A DNA stretch of 64,000 bases from GYS-P2D sp964522505 (GTDB taxonomy: Bacteria > Bacteroidota > Bacteroidia > Chitinophagales > Saprospiraceae), in assembly GCA_964522505.1 (NCBI GenBank), contig CAZFWJ010000006.1, positions 23,731 to 87,730 of the forward strand. Reading direction: 5' to 3'. Of the stretch, positions 44,084 to 54,417 are shown piece by piece. Numbering within the stretch: the stretch's first letter is position 1; each line of letters opens with the position of its first letter. Below the pieces are notes generated by a model that saw only the letters and a program-made list of their open reading frames with translations, was not told the DNA's origin and ran no database searches. Both the position numbers and the translations under genes were made by a program.

Positions 44084-44084
44084 A

Positions 44085-44813
44085 TCAACTCATCAACATC
44101 ACTACTGCTCCTATAAAGGTCATCAGAATAATGAAATATCTATAGCTGTCATCATTGAATAGCGTCACCAGCCTAAGACCAATAACAAACCCTATCGTAA
44201 GGAAAGGTAGTAGCCATAACCCGACATAAAGACTATTAAGATTTATCGTCTTCCACATGAATATGTGAAAGGGTAACTTGAACAGGTTAATCACAAAAAA
44301 CAACCAAGCAGCAGTTCCAATAAAAGTTTCCTTAGAAAGCCTCATGCTCAAAAAGAAAAGGTTAGCGAAGGCTCCAGCTAAATTGCCAATCATTGTAGTG
44401 ATGCCGGCGAGAACGCCAAGGATTATACCCAAACCAGTAGATTGACTTTCGAGCTGGATAGTTGAGCGCTCATACCAGACCATCAGTGAAACACTAATGA
44501 TGATAATTGCTGCCATAGCTTTCTGGAAAATCTCTTCAGGCATCGTATCTCCTATGAAAGCGCCGATTATAACACCGATAGCAACATAAGGGAGTAGTTT
44601 AAACAGCAGTTGCCAGTTGCATTTCTTGTTATAATAGATGACCGCAGCGATATCTCCAGTGATAAGGAGAGGTAGTATGATTCCAGTTGAATTTTTTGCA
44701 CCATAAGCGAGAGCAAGCAGCGTGACGGAAATCGCCGATATCCCCTTTATTCCAGCTTTTGAACATCCGATAAGGATTGCTGCCAATGTAGCTCCAATAC
44801 TTAATCCTGTCAT
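44085..44813 (-). CDS. TauE/SafE-family permease
   Basis: The 242-residue inner membrane protein has about seven helices and the repeated motif typical of the family (GCSKAGIKGISAISVTLLA near 17, GIILGVLAGITTMIGNLAGA near 127). The family exports or imports sulfite, sulfoacetate and other organosulfur anions. The gene converges on the Fur-family gene with one base between stops. No sulfonate enzyme is in the window except the possible anion transporter SulP. Confidence 0.85.
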   Translation of the reverse strand: MTGLSIGATLAAILIGCSKAGIKGISAISVTLLALAYGAKNSTGIILPLLITGDIAAVIYYNKKCNWQLLFKLLPYVAIGVIIGAFIGDTMPEEIFQKAMAAIIIISVSLMVWYERSTIQLESQSTGLGIILGVLAGITTMIGNLAGAFANLFFLSMRLSKETFIGTAAWLFFVINLFKLPFHIFMWKTINLNSLYVGLWLLPFLTIGFVIGLRLVTLFNDDSYRYFIILMTFIGAVVMLMS

Positions 44814-44879
44814 AAATGCCTTCTCATTGCCACAAAGAAACTATGATATCCTATCTTGCCAAAACCGATAAATACATTT

Positions 44880-45749
44880 ATGATATTTATTCTTCTGGTT
44901 CTGTGCAATGTGGCTTTGGCGGTCATATTCAAGTATTTTGAGAAGTATAATGTTGACAATCTCAATGCTATTGTAGTCAACTATTTTACCTGCGTAATTA
45001 GCTCCTCCATATTTTTGGGAGTGCAGTCTATTCCGCAAGACTTTTACTTAAAAGCCTGGTTCGGGAGTGCAGTTATGATGAGCCTCTTATTCATCATAGG
45101 ATTTAATCTCATGGCATTGTCATATCAACGAGCTGGTTTAACCTTGACGGGCATTATGCATAAGATGTCACTGCTTATCTCGGCAGCATTTCCGATTATA
45201 TTTTATGATGAGATATTAACGCATTATAAGATGGTCGGTTTTGTTGCTGCTATTGTGACCGTGATTTTAGTTAATTATCCCAGCGAGTCTGATGGCTTTA
45301 CATTACGCAACAAGTGGATCATCGCACTACCGATCATTGTTTTTGCCATGAGTGGCTTGATTGAAATAATCTTGTATTATGTAGAGGTTTCTGGTCAGGT
45401 TGATGGGGATGGCGTATTTTTTACCTCTACGTCATTTGGCTTGGCGGGAGCTATGGGTGTCATAATCGTACTGTTTAGACTACTTACAGGACGGTCTAAA
45501 TTTAGATGGAAAGACGTTCTTGCGGGAGTAATCCTTGGCTTGCCTAATTACCTAACGATTTATCTGCTTATTTACCTTTTGGAACAAGGCTGGGATGGTT
45601 CTGTGCTCTTTCCATTAAACAATGTATCCATTTTAGTTGCGATAACAATAATAGCGGCTCTCATCTATAAAGAACGATTGAATAGACTTCAAATAGTTGG
45701 ATTAGTATTTGGTATCATTGCTATAGTGCTTATTGGAACAGGTATATAA
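44880..45749 (+). CDS. EamA-like DMT-superfamily transporter
   Basis: From ATG 44880 the product has 289 residues with about ten helices. It starts MIFILLVLCNVALAVIFKYF, as in Bacteroidota members of this family; an upstream TTG at 44856 would add MPKPINTF and is less likely. Segments such as IVVNYFTCVISS, MALSYQRAGLTLTGIMHKMSLL and LFPLNNVSILVAITIIAALI are typical. Substrate is unknown. It is followed 12 bases later by a lipoprotein gene. Confidence 0.85.
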   Translation: MIFILLVLCNVALAVIFKYFEKYNVDNLNAIVVNYFTCVISSSIFLGVQSIPQDFYLKAWFGSAVMMSLLFIIGFNLMALSYQRAGLTLTGIMHKMSLLISAAFPIIFYDEILTHYKMVGFVAAIVTVILVNYPSESDGFTLRNKWIIALPIIVFAMSGLIEIILYYVEVSGQVDGDGVFFTSTSFGLAGAMGVIIVLFRLLTGRSKFRWKDVLAGVILGLPNYLTIYLLIYLLEQGWDGSVLFPLNNVSILVAITIIAALIYKERLNRLQIVGLVFGIIAIVLIGTGI

Positions 45750-45761
45750 TCTTAATTTGAG

Positions 45762-46172
45762 ATGCGAACTACATATATAATTCGATTGATTCTGATTACA
45801 GTAATAATGATTTCTTTATCATGTAAAACCAAAGAAGCTGTCGTTGAAGAGACTACTATGATAAAGACTAAAGCTGTAATATCAGAGTTCTTTCAGGATA
45901 AGGAATATCATTGTAAAATGAATGAGTCCGGTGATATGCAATTGTGCTTTGGCGATGATGACTCGCAAGGAGATAGACTACGTAAAATATATGCAGTTTT
46001 TGATTCAGCATATAACATGATATATGGTCCCAAAAAGGTGCACGGTACTGTGGACTGGTCGGATGATGACAGCTTACTATTAGAAATCCTTCCAAGAGTA
46101 TTGCATCGAGAGGACCCAGGCAACCCAACGAAGAATAAAATCATAAACATTAGAGAAATTAATAAGAGATGA
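45762..46172 (+). CDS. Lipoprotein of unknown function coupled to the T9SS cargo gene
   Basis: The 136-residue product starts with a lipoprotein signal (IIRLILITVIMISLSC, lipobox ISLSC). The mature part is charged, with two central cysteines (HCKMNESGDMQLCFGDDD) and a KIYAVFDSAYNMIYGPKKV stretch. No known domain is seen. Its stop overlaps the ATG of the 1352-residue cargo protein by four bases, so the two are probably translated together. Confidence 0.75.
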   Translation: MRTTYIIRLILITVIMISLSCKTKEAVVEETTMIKTKAVISEFFQDKEYHCKMNESGDMQLCFGDDDSQGDRLRKIYAVFDSAYNMIYGPKKVHGTVDWSDDDSLLLEILPRVLHREDPGNPTKNKIINIREINKR

Positions 46173-49100
46173 CGAGAAAAATTGTGCTTTTATCGGGTTT
46201 AGGGATACTTCTTTTTCTCATCTATCAAAAAGATTTTATTCAGCAATCATCAGATGTCCTCCCTGAGGACGAGCTATATCGCATCTACACAGAAAAGAAG
46301 GCAGAGCAGAAAAGAGCTGGACTTAAGAAATTACAGATCACAGAAGAATTTGCTCGCATGAATCGGCAGATACGAACACCAGATGATCTTATCGCCCCTT
46401 CTTATACGGGCAACTACCGCATCAAAGAATACAGTAAAAAAGGCAGAACAACCAAGTCAAATAATGTCACATTTACAGAGCGAGGACCGGCTAATGTTGC
46501 TGGTCGTACCCGTGCAGTATTGGCATTTCCCAGCGACCCTTCTCTCAACACTTGGTTAATAGGAAGTGTCTCGGGAGGTATTTGGAAAACTACTGATGGT
46601 GGATCAAATTGGGAGAATATGACTTCTGATTTGCCCAATTTAGGCTTTAGTACGTTGGCACATTCAGCTGCGAATGAAAATATAGTATACGCTGGTACAG
46701 GAGAACACTTTACAAATGATATTGATGGCGCGGGCATGTTTAAATCTGAAGATGGCGGCGAGAGTTGGTTGCAGATCGTAAGTCCAGAGCAGTTTCCAGA
46801 TTTTAGAAACGTTAGTAGAATAGTGGTAGATCCCGATGATCCTGAAATTGTTGTAGCCACTACAAGAAATAGTATTTGGGCTAGAATCGTAGACGAGGAT
46901 GGAGTTTTAGAAAATAATCTAAATGCTGCAATTTATAAGTCTACTGATGGTGGTTCAACCTGGCGTCGAACATTGAGTTCAACAGAAGATCGATATGATC
47001 ATATCGTGGCAGACCCGACAGATTTCAACAATCTATATGTTGCAATTGATAATATCAAAGTTATAAAGTCGACTGATGCTGGCGAAACGTGGTTTGATGC
47101 TAGCGTTGGCCTAAATCCTGGAGGGCGCGCAGAAATAGCAATCTCTCCCGTTAATCCGCAAAGGTTGTTTCTATCTACCCAGGGCAGACTTACTGGTACT
47201 GGATCTGATCTATATGTTTCGTCAGATGGTGCTGCTTCATGGCAATTAGCATCCACCATTGATGCCGATGACAATATACATTTTCTTGATGGTCAAGGCT
47301 GGTTTGATAATACAATTATTGCACATCCACATAACGAAGATATTGTCTATGTAGGTGGAGTAAATTTATTCAAGTTTACTGTTAATGATGGCACTATTTC
47401 TACTACACGTTTTGATGTGGTAGAGGATGGAACAGAAGGATTCTTAGATTTACTCAATTTCGGCGGCTCAATCGGTGATGGCGGTATTGATCTTGGCGAC
47501 GTACTGTCCAAAGATGAAATCAATCCTATAGAAATAAGATTTGGACAAGGTGGACAGATGGCGCATCGATTTACTGTAAACGGTAGAGGCTCAGGAGTTC
47601 CCGATAGAGATTTTCAGTATGAAGATTTAGTCGAGATTCCATTTCAAATATGGGATACAGAACTCGATCGACAGTTGATGGTGTCATTTAGAGATCAGCA
47701 AAATGATGGTGTATGGAACCTCATAGAGACTTTTACAGGTACTCCAACTTCAGATAACAGTCGTGAATATATCTATGTGCACGATGTGGATTATCTACCA
47801 ACCAGAGACGTGAATATTGCGCAATCTGGTGGAGGACATGTATTCCGTAATATGTATTTCATCTGGCCAATCTTGACAGATGATAGTCCGTATCAGGATA
47901 ATAACTTTCCTGAATCAAATTTCCGCATTGATAAGAATGATGTTAATGCTCAGGAGAAAACTATTCAGGTAATTTCTGATGCATATAACGACTTTGACGG
48001 CAGAAACACTTTTATTCAGAGTAATCGTACAGCCTCAGGAGTTCATCCAGATCAACATAACATATTTATACTAAACGATTCTCCAACCAATCAGCAGTTT
48101 AGGCTATTAGTGGCAAATGATGGTGGTATTTATGTGTCAAGTAGAAGTCGTGATCCTGGCGTGCCAAATCGTTCATGGTCGTATGCTTCACTAGGCAATA
48201 ATACCACTCAATTTTATAGCGCTGATAAAGCGCCTGGGGCAGATAGATATATCGGAGGCATGCAGGATAATGGCACTTGGTTTACCCCATCATCAGCCAG
48301 CACTAGTGCCGCTACCTCATATAGATTTGCATTAGGAGGAGATGGATTTGAAGCTATATGGAATAATCGAGACGGCAATTTACTTATTGCCGGATCACAA
48401 TTCAATAATTTTTCAAGATCTATAAATGGTGGAAGTACATGGAGAAGTGCAACCAACGGGATTGATGATCAGGGGCCTTTTTGGAGCCAGTTAGAAAATT
48501 CTAAAATGTCACCTGATCGGATCTTCACTGTGGGTACTTCGGGTGTGTGGAAATCTGACAATTTTGGTGAATCTTGGGAACCAACCAGGATAAATGATGA
48601 CCGATGGAGCTTTACCAACTTTATGTCTATAGAGGTGTCGATCGCTGATCCAGATGTGATATGGGCAGGAGGGGCACTGGCAGAGGATAGACGCATATTT
48701 GTGTCAAGTGATGGTGGCGATTCATTCAGTGCCACGAATTTTTATTCGGAGGTTGTCTTAGGAAATGCGTCGGGCTTGTCAACACACCCAATTGATGATC
48801 AGACTGCATTTGCAATGTTTTCATTTCAAGGCAGACCGAAGATTCTTAGAACTACTGATTTAGGTCAGACTTGGGAGGACATAACGGGATTTGCCGACTC
48901 TCAGAACGGAACGAGTACAAGAGGTTTTCCAGATGTAGCGGTCAACAAGGTATTTGTCTTTCCTAATGATATCAATCGCATTTGGGCAGGTACGGAGATT
49001 GGTATCGTAGAGTCTCTAGATGGGGGTCAAAGTTGGCAGGTGATGGATAATGATATGGGAGCCGTGAATATATACGATATGATCTTACAAGACGATCAGA

Positions 49101-50227
49101 TTGTAATTGCGACTTATGGTAGAGGAATTTGGACTGCGACGGTAGAAGGCATACAGCAAAATGTAGTCTTTCCACCAATGATTAATTCTTCAACTCTATC
49201 ACCGGAAGGTGAGATTGTTATAGAGGTTGAGTATTCAGAAGTGTTCGACTCATCGGTAGTCGTTATTGATGGTGATACGATTGCTCAGATTGATAGAAAT
49301 GAAGAAGGTATTTTTAATCTCGTTTTGGATAATCCTAGGATTGAAGGAGATGTGGAAATCACTGTTATTGGATTTATTGATGGTGTTGCCTACCCTTCAC
49401 GAGCATTCAGTTTGACGTTGCTCATCCCGCTCGAATCCGTAGAAGAATATTCCAATGACTTTGATGATGAATCTCGCAACTCAGAGTTTATGGGTGAAGG
49501 ATTTTCGATTTATACAGAGGAATTATTTAGAGATCCCGCAATTCATAGTCTTCATCCCTATCCGAATGATAGAGAATTGACCTATACATTGCTCCAGCCA
49601 ATAAGGATCAGGGGGCAGCAGTTTTTAAGTTTTGATAATATTGCTATCGTTGAACCTGGGACGGCAGGTTCTGACTTTGGTGATGATAACTTTTTTGATT
49701 TTGTAATTGTTGAGTCTTCCTTAGATGGAGAGACTTGGACACCATTACTGGATGGTTATGATGCCCGTAGTAATGAGCTTTGGCTTAGTGCCTTTCAGAA
49801 TAATACTCAACCAAGACCATTCATGTTCGGTCGTACAACAATTGATTTGTCTGAGTTTCACGATAAGGACGATGTGATATTGATTCGGTTCAGATTGTTT
49901 GCCGATGCAGCAGCCAATGGGTGGGGATGGGCTATAGACAATGTGAGCATAGTTCTTGACAATACTACGGCAACTCTGGACATAGATGAATCCGAGAATA
50001 AGATATATCCAACGCTTACAACAGGAATTGTTAATGTTGAGATAGATACGAGAATGAATCTTAGCTCCATAGCCGTCTATGACCTAAATGGACGACTCGT
50101 AATGAGAGATGACGTATCAGGGTTAGATAGATATCAGTTTAATATTGGAGACCAGTCAGCGGGTTATTATATCGTAGAGCTTGCTAATGAACAAGATAAT
50201 GTCCTACAGCGAATCGTTAAGCAATAA
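46169..50227 (+). CDS. Large secreted Asp-box/VPS10-like protein with T9SS sorting domain
   Basis: This 1352-residue protein has an N-terminal hydrophobic segment (about 4-20). A beta-propeller region contains many Asp-box motifs: KTTDGGSNWENM near 142, KSEDGGESWLQI, KSTDGGSTWRRT, KSTDAGETWFDA, SINGGSTWRS, RTTDLGQTW and SLDGGQSW. Later comes a jelly-roll region near 1140-1275. The end (about 1280-1352) fits the type A type IX sorting signal: IYPTLTTGIVNVEI, SSIAVYDLNGRLVM, YYIVELANE and RIVKQ. The protein is probably exported through T9SS and kept at the surface or released. Enzymatic or binding function is unknown. Confidence 0.88.
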   Translation: MTRKIVLLSGLGILLFLIYQKDFIQQSSDVLPEDELYRIYTEKKAEQKRAGLKKLQITEEFARMNRQIRTPDDLIAPSYTGNYRIKEYSKKGRTTKSNNVTFTERGPANVAGRTRAVLAFPSDPSLNTWLIGSVSGGIWKTTDGGSNWENMTSDLPNLGFSTLAHSAANENIVYAGTGEHFTNDIDGAGMFKSEDGGESWLQIVSPEQFPDFRNVSRIVVDPDDPEIVVATTRNSIWARIVDEDGVLENNLNAAIYKSTDGGSTWRRTLSSTEDRYDHIVADPTDFNNLYVAIDNIKVIKSTDAGETWFDASVGLNPGGRAEIAISPVNPQRLFLSTQGRLTGTGSDLYVSSDGAASWQLASTIDADDNIHFLDGQGWFDNTIIAHPHNEDIVYVGGVNLFKFTVNDGTISTTRFDVVEDGTEGFLDLLNFGGSIGDGGIDLGDVLSKDEINPIEIRFGQGGQMAHRFTVNGRGSGVPDRDFQYEDLVEIPFQIWDTELDRQLMVSFRDQQNDGVWNLIETFTGTPTSDNSREYIYVHDVDYLPTRDVNIAQSGGGHVFRNMYFIWPILTDDSPYQDNNFPESNFRIDKNDVNAQEKTIQVISDAYNDFDGRNTFIQSNRTASGVHPDQHNIFILNDSPTNQQFRLLVANDGGIYVSSRSRDPGVPNRSWSYASLGNNTTQFYSADKAPGADRYIGGMQDNGTWFTPSSASTSAATSYRFALGGDGFEAIWNNRDGNLLIAGSQFNNFSRSINGGSTWRSATNGIDDQGPFWSQLENSKMSPDRIFTVGTSGVWKSDNFGESWEPTRINDDRWSFTNFMSIEVSIADPDVIWAGGALAEDRRIFVSSDGGDSFSATNFYSEVVLGNASGLSTHPIDDQTAFAMFSFQGRPKILRTTDLGQTWEDITGFADSQNGTSTRGFPDVAVNKVFVFPNDINRIWAGTEIGIVESLDGGQSWQVMDNDMGAVNIYDMILQDDQIVIATYGRGIWTATVEGIQQNVVFPPMINSSTLSPEGEIVIEVEYSEVFDSSVVVIDGDTIAQIDRNEEGIFNLVLDNPRIEGDVEITVIGFIDGVAYPSRAFSLTLLIPLESVEEYSNDFDDESRNSEFMGEGFSIYTEELFRDPAIHSLHPYPNDRELTYTLLQPIRIRGQQFLSFDNIAIVEPGTAGSDFGDDNFFDFVIVESSLDGETWTPLLDGYDARSNELWLSAFQNNTQPRPFMFGRTTIDLSEFHDKDDVILIRFRLFADAAANGWGWAIDNVSIVLDNTTATLDIDESENKIYPTLTTGIVNVEIDTRMNLSSIAVYDLNGRLVMRDDVSGLDRYQFNIGDQSAGYYIVELANEQDNVLQRIVKQ

Positions 50228-50240
50228 TCAATACGAATAG

Positions 50241-51347
50241 TTAGGACTTAGAAATAGATACAAAAGGTGGTCTGCTAATTACAGCGGCCACCTTTTTCTT
50301 TCTTATGGCGATTTTGATACTAGTACCTTTCTTATGATAAGGCACCGTTACATAGCCCAGTCCAATTCCAATTTGTAAAGTTGGAGATAAGGTGCCAGAA
50401 GTGACCTTGCCGATTATTTCATCATCATCGTTAAGAATATCATAGCCAGTCCGTGGAATTCCTTTATTTGCCATCTTGAATCCAATCAATCTACGATTAG
50501 GTCTTGCTTCCTTCTGCGCTAAGAGTTCCTTATAATTGATAAATTCATGATTGAATTTGGTGATCCATGATAGTCCTGCTTCGATCGGTGATGTACTATG
50601 GTCTATATCATTACCGTATAAACAATAACCCATCTCCAGACGGAGCGTATCACGGGCTCCCAATCCCGCAGGGAGGACCTGGATCGATGTCTTCGCTTCG
50701 AATATTGATTTCCAAGCATGATGGACCTGTTCGTTTTTGATATATAGTTCATAGCCTCCAGAACCTGTATATCCCGTTCCTGAGATGATGACATTTTCAA
50801 TTCCAAACATAGTCCCCTTGACAAAACCATAGTAGGGAATAGCCGCAATATCTACATCAGTCATTTGACTTAGGAGTTCTGTTGCTTTTGGGCCTTGCAC
50901 TGCCAACAAGCTCATCTTTGGTGATAAGTCTGTCATCTCACAATCCCAAACGTTATGAGATTGAATCCATTTCCAATCTTTCTCGATGTTAGAAGCATTG
51001 ACAACAAGCATGTATTCCCTCTCATTCATGCAATAGATGATTAAATCATCAACGATGCCACCAGTGGCATTGGGCATACAACTATATTGAGCTTGACCTG
51101 GACTTAATACAGAAGCATCATTGCTACTGATCCGCTGGATGAGATTGATGGCCTCTGGACCTGAAATCATAAACTCACCCATATGAGACACATCAAATAC
51201 GCCTACACTTTCTCGCACAGCAAGGTGTTCCTCTTGTAGAGTCGAATAACGAACAGGCATGAGATATCCTGCGAAGTCCACCATTTTAGCATCATGACTT
51301 ACATGTACATCATAGAGGGCCGTCTTTGTAGGGTAAGCACTATCCAT
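50241..51347 (-). CDS. gcvT: Aminomethyltransferase (glycine cleavage T protein)
   Basis: From ATG 51347 the enzyme has 368 residues. It transfers the aminomethyl group of glycine from the H protein to tetrahydrofolate. Motifs include MVDFAGYLMPVRYS near 23, GVFDVSHMGEFMI near 49, NDASVLSPGQAQYS, GTGYTGSGGYELY near 190, and PAGLGARDTLRLEMGYCLYG near 230. Starts further upstream (51365 or 51374) overlap gcvP more strongly and lack support from family N-termini. The start overlaps the gcvP stop by eight bases. No gcvH is seen in the window. Confidence 0.92.
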   Translation of the reverse strand: MDSAYPTKTALYDVHVSHDAKMVDFAGYLMPVRYSTLQEEHLAVRESVGVFDVSHMGEFMISGPEAINLIQRISSNDASVLSPGQAQYSCMPNATGGIVDDLIIYCMNEREYMLVVNASNIEKDWKWIQSHNVWDCEMTDLSPKMSLLAVQGPKATELLSQMTDVDIAAIPYYGFVKGTMFGIENVIISGTGYTGSGGYELYIKNEQVHHAWKSIFEAKTSIQVLPAGLGARDTLRLEMGYCLYGNDIDHSTSPIEAGLSWITKFNHEFINYKELLAQKEARPNRRLIGFKMANKGIPRTGYDILNDDDEIIGKVTSGTLSPTLQIGIGLGYVTVPYHKKGTSIKIAIRKKKVAAVISRPPFVSISKS

Positions 51348-54246
51348 TGGCTTCAGCGGTTTCATATGCCTCAATAGGTAGGCAGGCGCAGACTAGATTT
51401 CGATCTCCATAGGCATTGTCGACTCTACTTACACTGGGCCAAAACTTGTTCTCACGGATATAATCCAGTGGATATGCAGCCTTTGCTCTACTATAAGGAT
51501 AGTCCCACGCATCACTCATCACAACGGCTGCTGTGTGAGGCGCATTCTTCAATACGTTGTTATCGTCTGGATAGTGATGTTGTTCTACCTCTCTGATTTC
51601 CTGTCTGATGGTTATAATCGCATCACAAAAACGATCTAATTCTTCTTTGGACTCACTTTCGGTAGGCTCAATCATCATCGTGCCAGGTACTGGAAAAGAT
51701 ACTGTAGGCGCATGATAACCATAGTCCATTAGCCGCTTGGCGATGTCTGTCACTTCTATACCGAGCGGTTTAAAGTCTCTACAGTCTATAATCATCTCAT
51801 GAGCACATCTTCCTGCATGCCCGACATAGAGTATGTCATAACTTCCTGCTAAGCGTTGTTTAATATAATTAGCATTAAGAATGGCCACTTCTGTCGCACG
51901 AGTCAGCCCTTGGCCGCCCATCATGGCGATATAAGCATAAGATATTGCCAGTATACTAGCGCTCCCAAATGGCGCTGCGGAAATACTATCAGAGGACAAT
52001 TCTCCACCGCAAACAATAACATCATGAGTAGGAAGGAACGGGCTTAGATGTTGTGCAACACATATTGGCCCCATCCCAGGTCCACCACCACCATGAGGAA
52101 TGCAGAATGTCTTATGTAGATTGAGGTGGCATACATCAGCACCTATGAGTCCGGGGCTTGTCAAACCAACCTGTGCATTCATATTAGCGCCATCCATATA
52201 AACTTGTCCGCCATGATCATGAACTATCTGGCAAATCTCTTTGATCTGTACCTCGAATACTCCATGCGTGGAGGGGTACGTAACCATTAAGCCTGATAGA
52301 TTGTCGGCATATTCGACTACCTTATGCTTAAGATCATCTATGTCTATATTGCCTTGGTCGTCACACCTTACGATTACAACTTGCTGGCCAGCCATGACTG
52401 CACTGGCAGGATTAGTGCCGTGGGCAGAGGAGGGTATGAGCATAACGTTTCTATTATGATCACCTCGACTTTCATGATAGGCCTTGATAACCATTAGCCC
52501 CGCAAATTCACCTTGGGCACCACTATTAGGTTGTAATGATACACCATGAAATCCTGTTATCTCTGCAAGCCAAGAGCGCAGTTCTTCAAATAGCTGTTGA
52601 TATCCTGTAGTCTGTTCGATAGGAGCAAAAGGATGGATGCTATTTACCTCTGGCCAAGTAACAGGGATCATCTCGGTCGTAGCATTAAGTTTCATCGTAC
52701 ATGACCCTAATGAGATCATAGAATGTGCAAGAGAGAGATCTTTATTTTCCAGCTTTTTCAGATATCTCAACATCTCATGTTCACTGCGATAACTATGAAA
52801 CACTTCGTGGGTCATAAACTTATCTGTTCTCTGTAAGTTTTCTCCCCATTTAATTTCTACATCGACATCTTCATATAAGAAGTTACGATCGATAACTGCA
52901 CCATCTTTATGCTTAGAGAATATGTTTAAGATCAGTTCGATATCCTCAAGGGTAGTAGTCTCGTCTATTGAGATTCCGACGTATTGCTCCTCTTCAAAGT
53001 ATCTTAAGTTCACCCCTTCTTGCTCTGCTGTTACTCTTAAGTCATCGATATTTTCACAGGCAATTTTTATCGTGTCGAAGAATGCGTGATTCGTTTGTTC
53101 ATATCCTATTTTGGTCAATTGGCCTTCTAATAAATGTGTGAGGCTTGTGATTCTACCTGCAATACGCTTTAACCCGTCAGGTCCATGATATACGCCATAC
53201 ATGCCAGCCATGACCGCAAGTAGAACTTGAGCAGTACAGATGTTGGATGTAGCTTTCTCCCTTTTGATATGTTGCTCTCGAGTCTGTAGTGCCATACGGT
53301 AGGCAGGATTTCCTTGAGCATCTTTGGAGAGTCCAATGATTCTTCCAGGTAACACTCTTTTGTATTTCTCTTTGGTCGCAAAGTAAGCGGCATGAGGGCC
53401 ACCATATCCCAGTGGAATGCCAAATCTCTGTGTAGTCCCTACTACCACATCCGCACCTATTGATCCAGGAGATCGTAACAAAGCCAAACTCATCAGATCT
53501 GCGACAAATATTGAGGTCACGTCATGCTCTTGAGCAGCGGATACTATGTGACTATGGTCGATTACTGCGCCGCTATTGTTCGGATATTGTACCATCACGG
53601 CATAGACATCCTCATCAGTTACATCAGCCTTAAGGATATCACATGATTTGATTGTGATACCAATGGCTTCAGCTCGTGTTTTGATGACGGACAGTGTTTG
53701 AGGGAATATCTCGTTATCTATTAAAAGCGTATTAGCTTGTTTTTTTGATTTTGGCCTCTTATTGTAAAGCATGGCTATCGCTTCTGCCGCAGCAGTACCT
53801 TCATCTAACAGAGATGCATTTGCTACTTCCATTCCTGTGAGATCGATCACCATGGTTTGGTAATTAATCAAAGCCTCAAGCCGACCCTGTGCAATTTCAG
53901 CTTGATAGGGCGTATAAGCCGTATACCACCCAGGGTTCTCCATGATATTACGCAGTATAACCTTGGGAGTAATACAGTCATAATAACCCATCCCAATAAA
54001 GTTACTGGCCAGCTTATTATTGGACATCATTGACTTAAATTGGTCAATGAAATCTACTTCTGTCAGTGCTTGTGGTAAATCTAACTCTTGCGGATTGCGA
54101 ATGGCGTCTGGTACGGTCTGATTGATTAGAGTTTTGAGATCGGGACAGCCGACATAATCTAACATCAACTTTTGTTCCTCTTCAGAGAGTCCTATATGTC
54201 TGGTGACAAAAGCTATCTCTCGCTTGCGCTCAAGCTTCATTCGCAT
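51340..54246 (-). CDS. gcvP: Glycine dehydrogenase (decarboxylating), P protein
   Basis: The 968-residue PLP enzyme of the glycine cleavage system decarboxylates glycine onto the H protein. N-terminal region: FVTRHIG near 13, NFIGMGYYDCITP near 82, WYTAYTPYQAEIAQGRLEAL near 107. The C-terminal half has SLGSCTMKLNA near 504 and the PLP lysine in LNLHKTFCIPHGGGGPGMG near 706. It is a single-chain P protein, as usual in Bacteroidota. It is followed by overlapping gcvT. No glycine riboswitch is visible upstream. Confidence 0.96.
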   Translation of the reverse strand: MRMKLERKREIAFVTRHIGLSEEEQKLMLDYVGCPDLKTLINQTVPDAIRNPQELDLPQALTEVDFIDQFKSMMSNNKLASNFIGMGYYDCITPKVILRNIMENPGWYTAYTPYQAEIAQGRLEALINYQTMVIDLTGMEVANASLLDEGTAAAEAIAMLYNKRPKSKKQANTLLIDNEIFPQTLSVIKTRAEAIGITIKSCDILKADVTDEDVYAVMVQYPNNSGAVIDHSHIVSAAQEHDVTSIFVADLMSLALLRSPGSIGADVVVGTTQRFGIPLGYGGPHAAYFATKEKYKRVLPGRIIGLSKDAQGNPAYRMALQTREQHIKREKATSNICTAQVLLAVMAGMYGVYHGPDGLKRIAGRITSLTHLLEGQLTKIGYEQTNHAFFDTIKIACENIDDLRVTAEQEGVNLRYFEEEQYVGISIDETTTLEDIELILNIFSKHKDGAVIDRNFLYEDVDVEIKWGENLQRTDKFMTHEVFHSYRSEHEMLRYLKKLENKDLSLAHSMISLGSCTMKLNATTEMIPVTWPEVNSIHPFAPIEQTTGYQQLFEELRSWLAEITGFHGVSLQPNSGAQGEFAGLMVIKAYHESRGDHNRNVMLIPSSAHGTNPASAVMAGQQVVIVRCDDQGNIDIDDLKHKVVEYADNLSGLMVTYPSTHGVFEVQIKEICQIVHDHGGQVYMDGANMNAQVGLTSPGLIGADVCHLNLHKTFCIPHGGGGPGMGPICVAQHLSPFLPTHDVIVCGGELSSDSISAAPFGSASILAISYAYIAMMGGQGLTRATEVAILNANYIKQRLAGSYDILYVGHAGRCAHEMIIDCRDFKPLGIEVTDIAKRLMDYGYHAPTVSFPVPGTMMIEPTESESKEELDRFCDAIITIRQEIREVEQHHYPDDNNVLKNAPHTAAVVMSDAWDYPYSRAKAAYPLDYIRENKFWPSVSRVDNAYGDRNLVCACLPIEAYETAEANG

Positions 54247-54417
54247 GTTTAACAGTTTATCTTAAGGCTGTAAATATATGTTAGTCCCTTATTTATGATT
54301 TGTACATAATTGTTCTGATCAGCTCGGTGTTTAACGCAGGAATAAATATTGAAAAAATACCAGATAGTAAAATAATGTTAGTATTACGATATTAATTAAA
54401 CTATTTAATATTGATAT

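Noticed and set aside
46414..46860. Minus-strand frame of 148 codons inside the T9SS cargo gene
   Set aside because: It is antisense to Asp-box repeats, whose composition produces long opposite frames.
54247..54417. Possible glycine riboswitch upstream of gcvP
   Set aside because: No tandem glycine aptamer features are visible on the minus strand.
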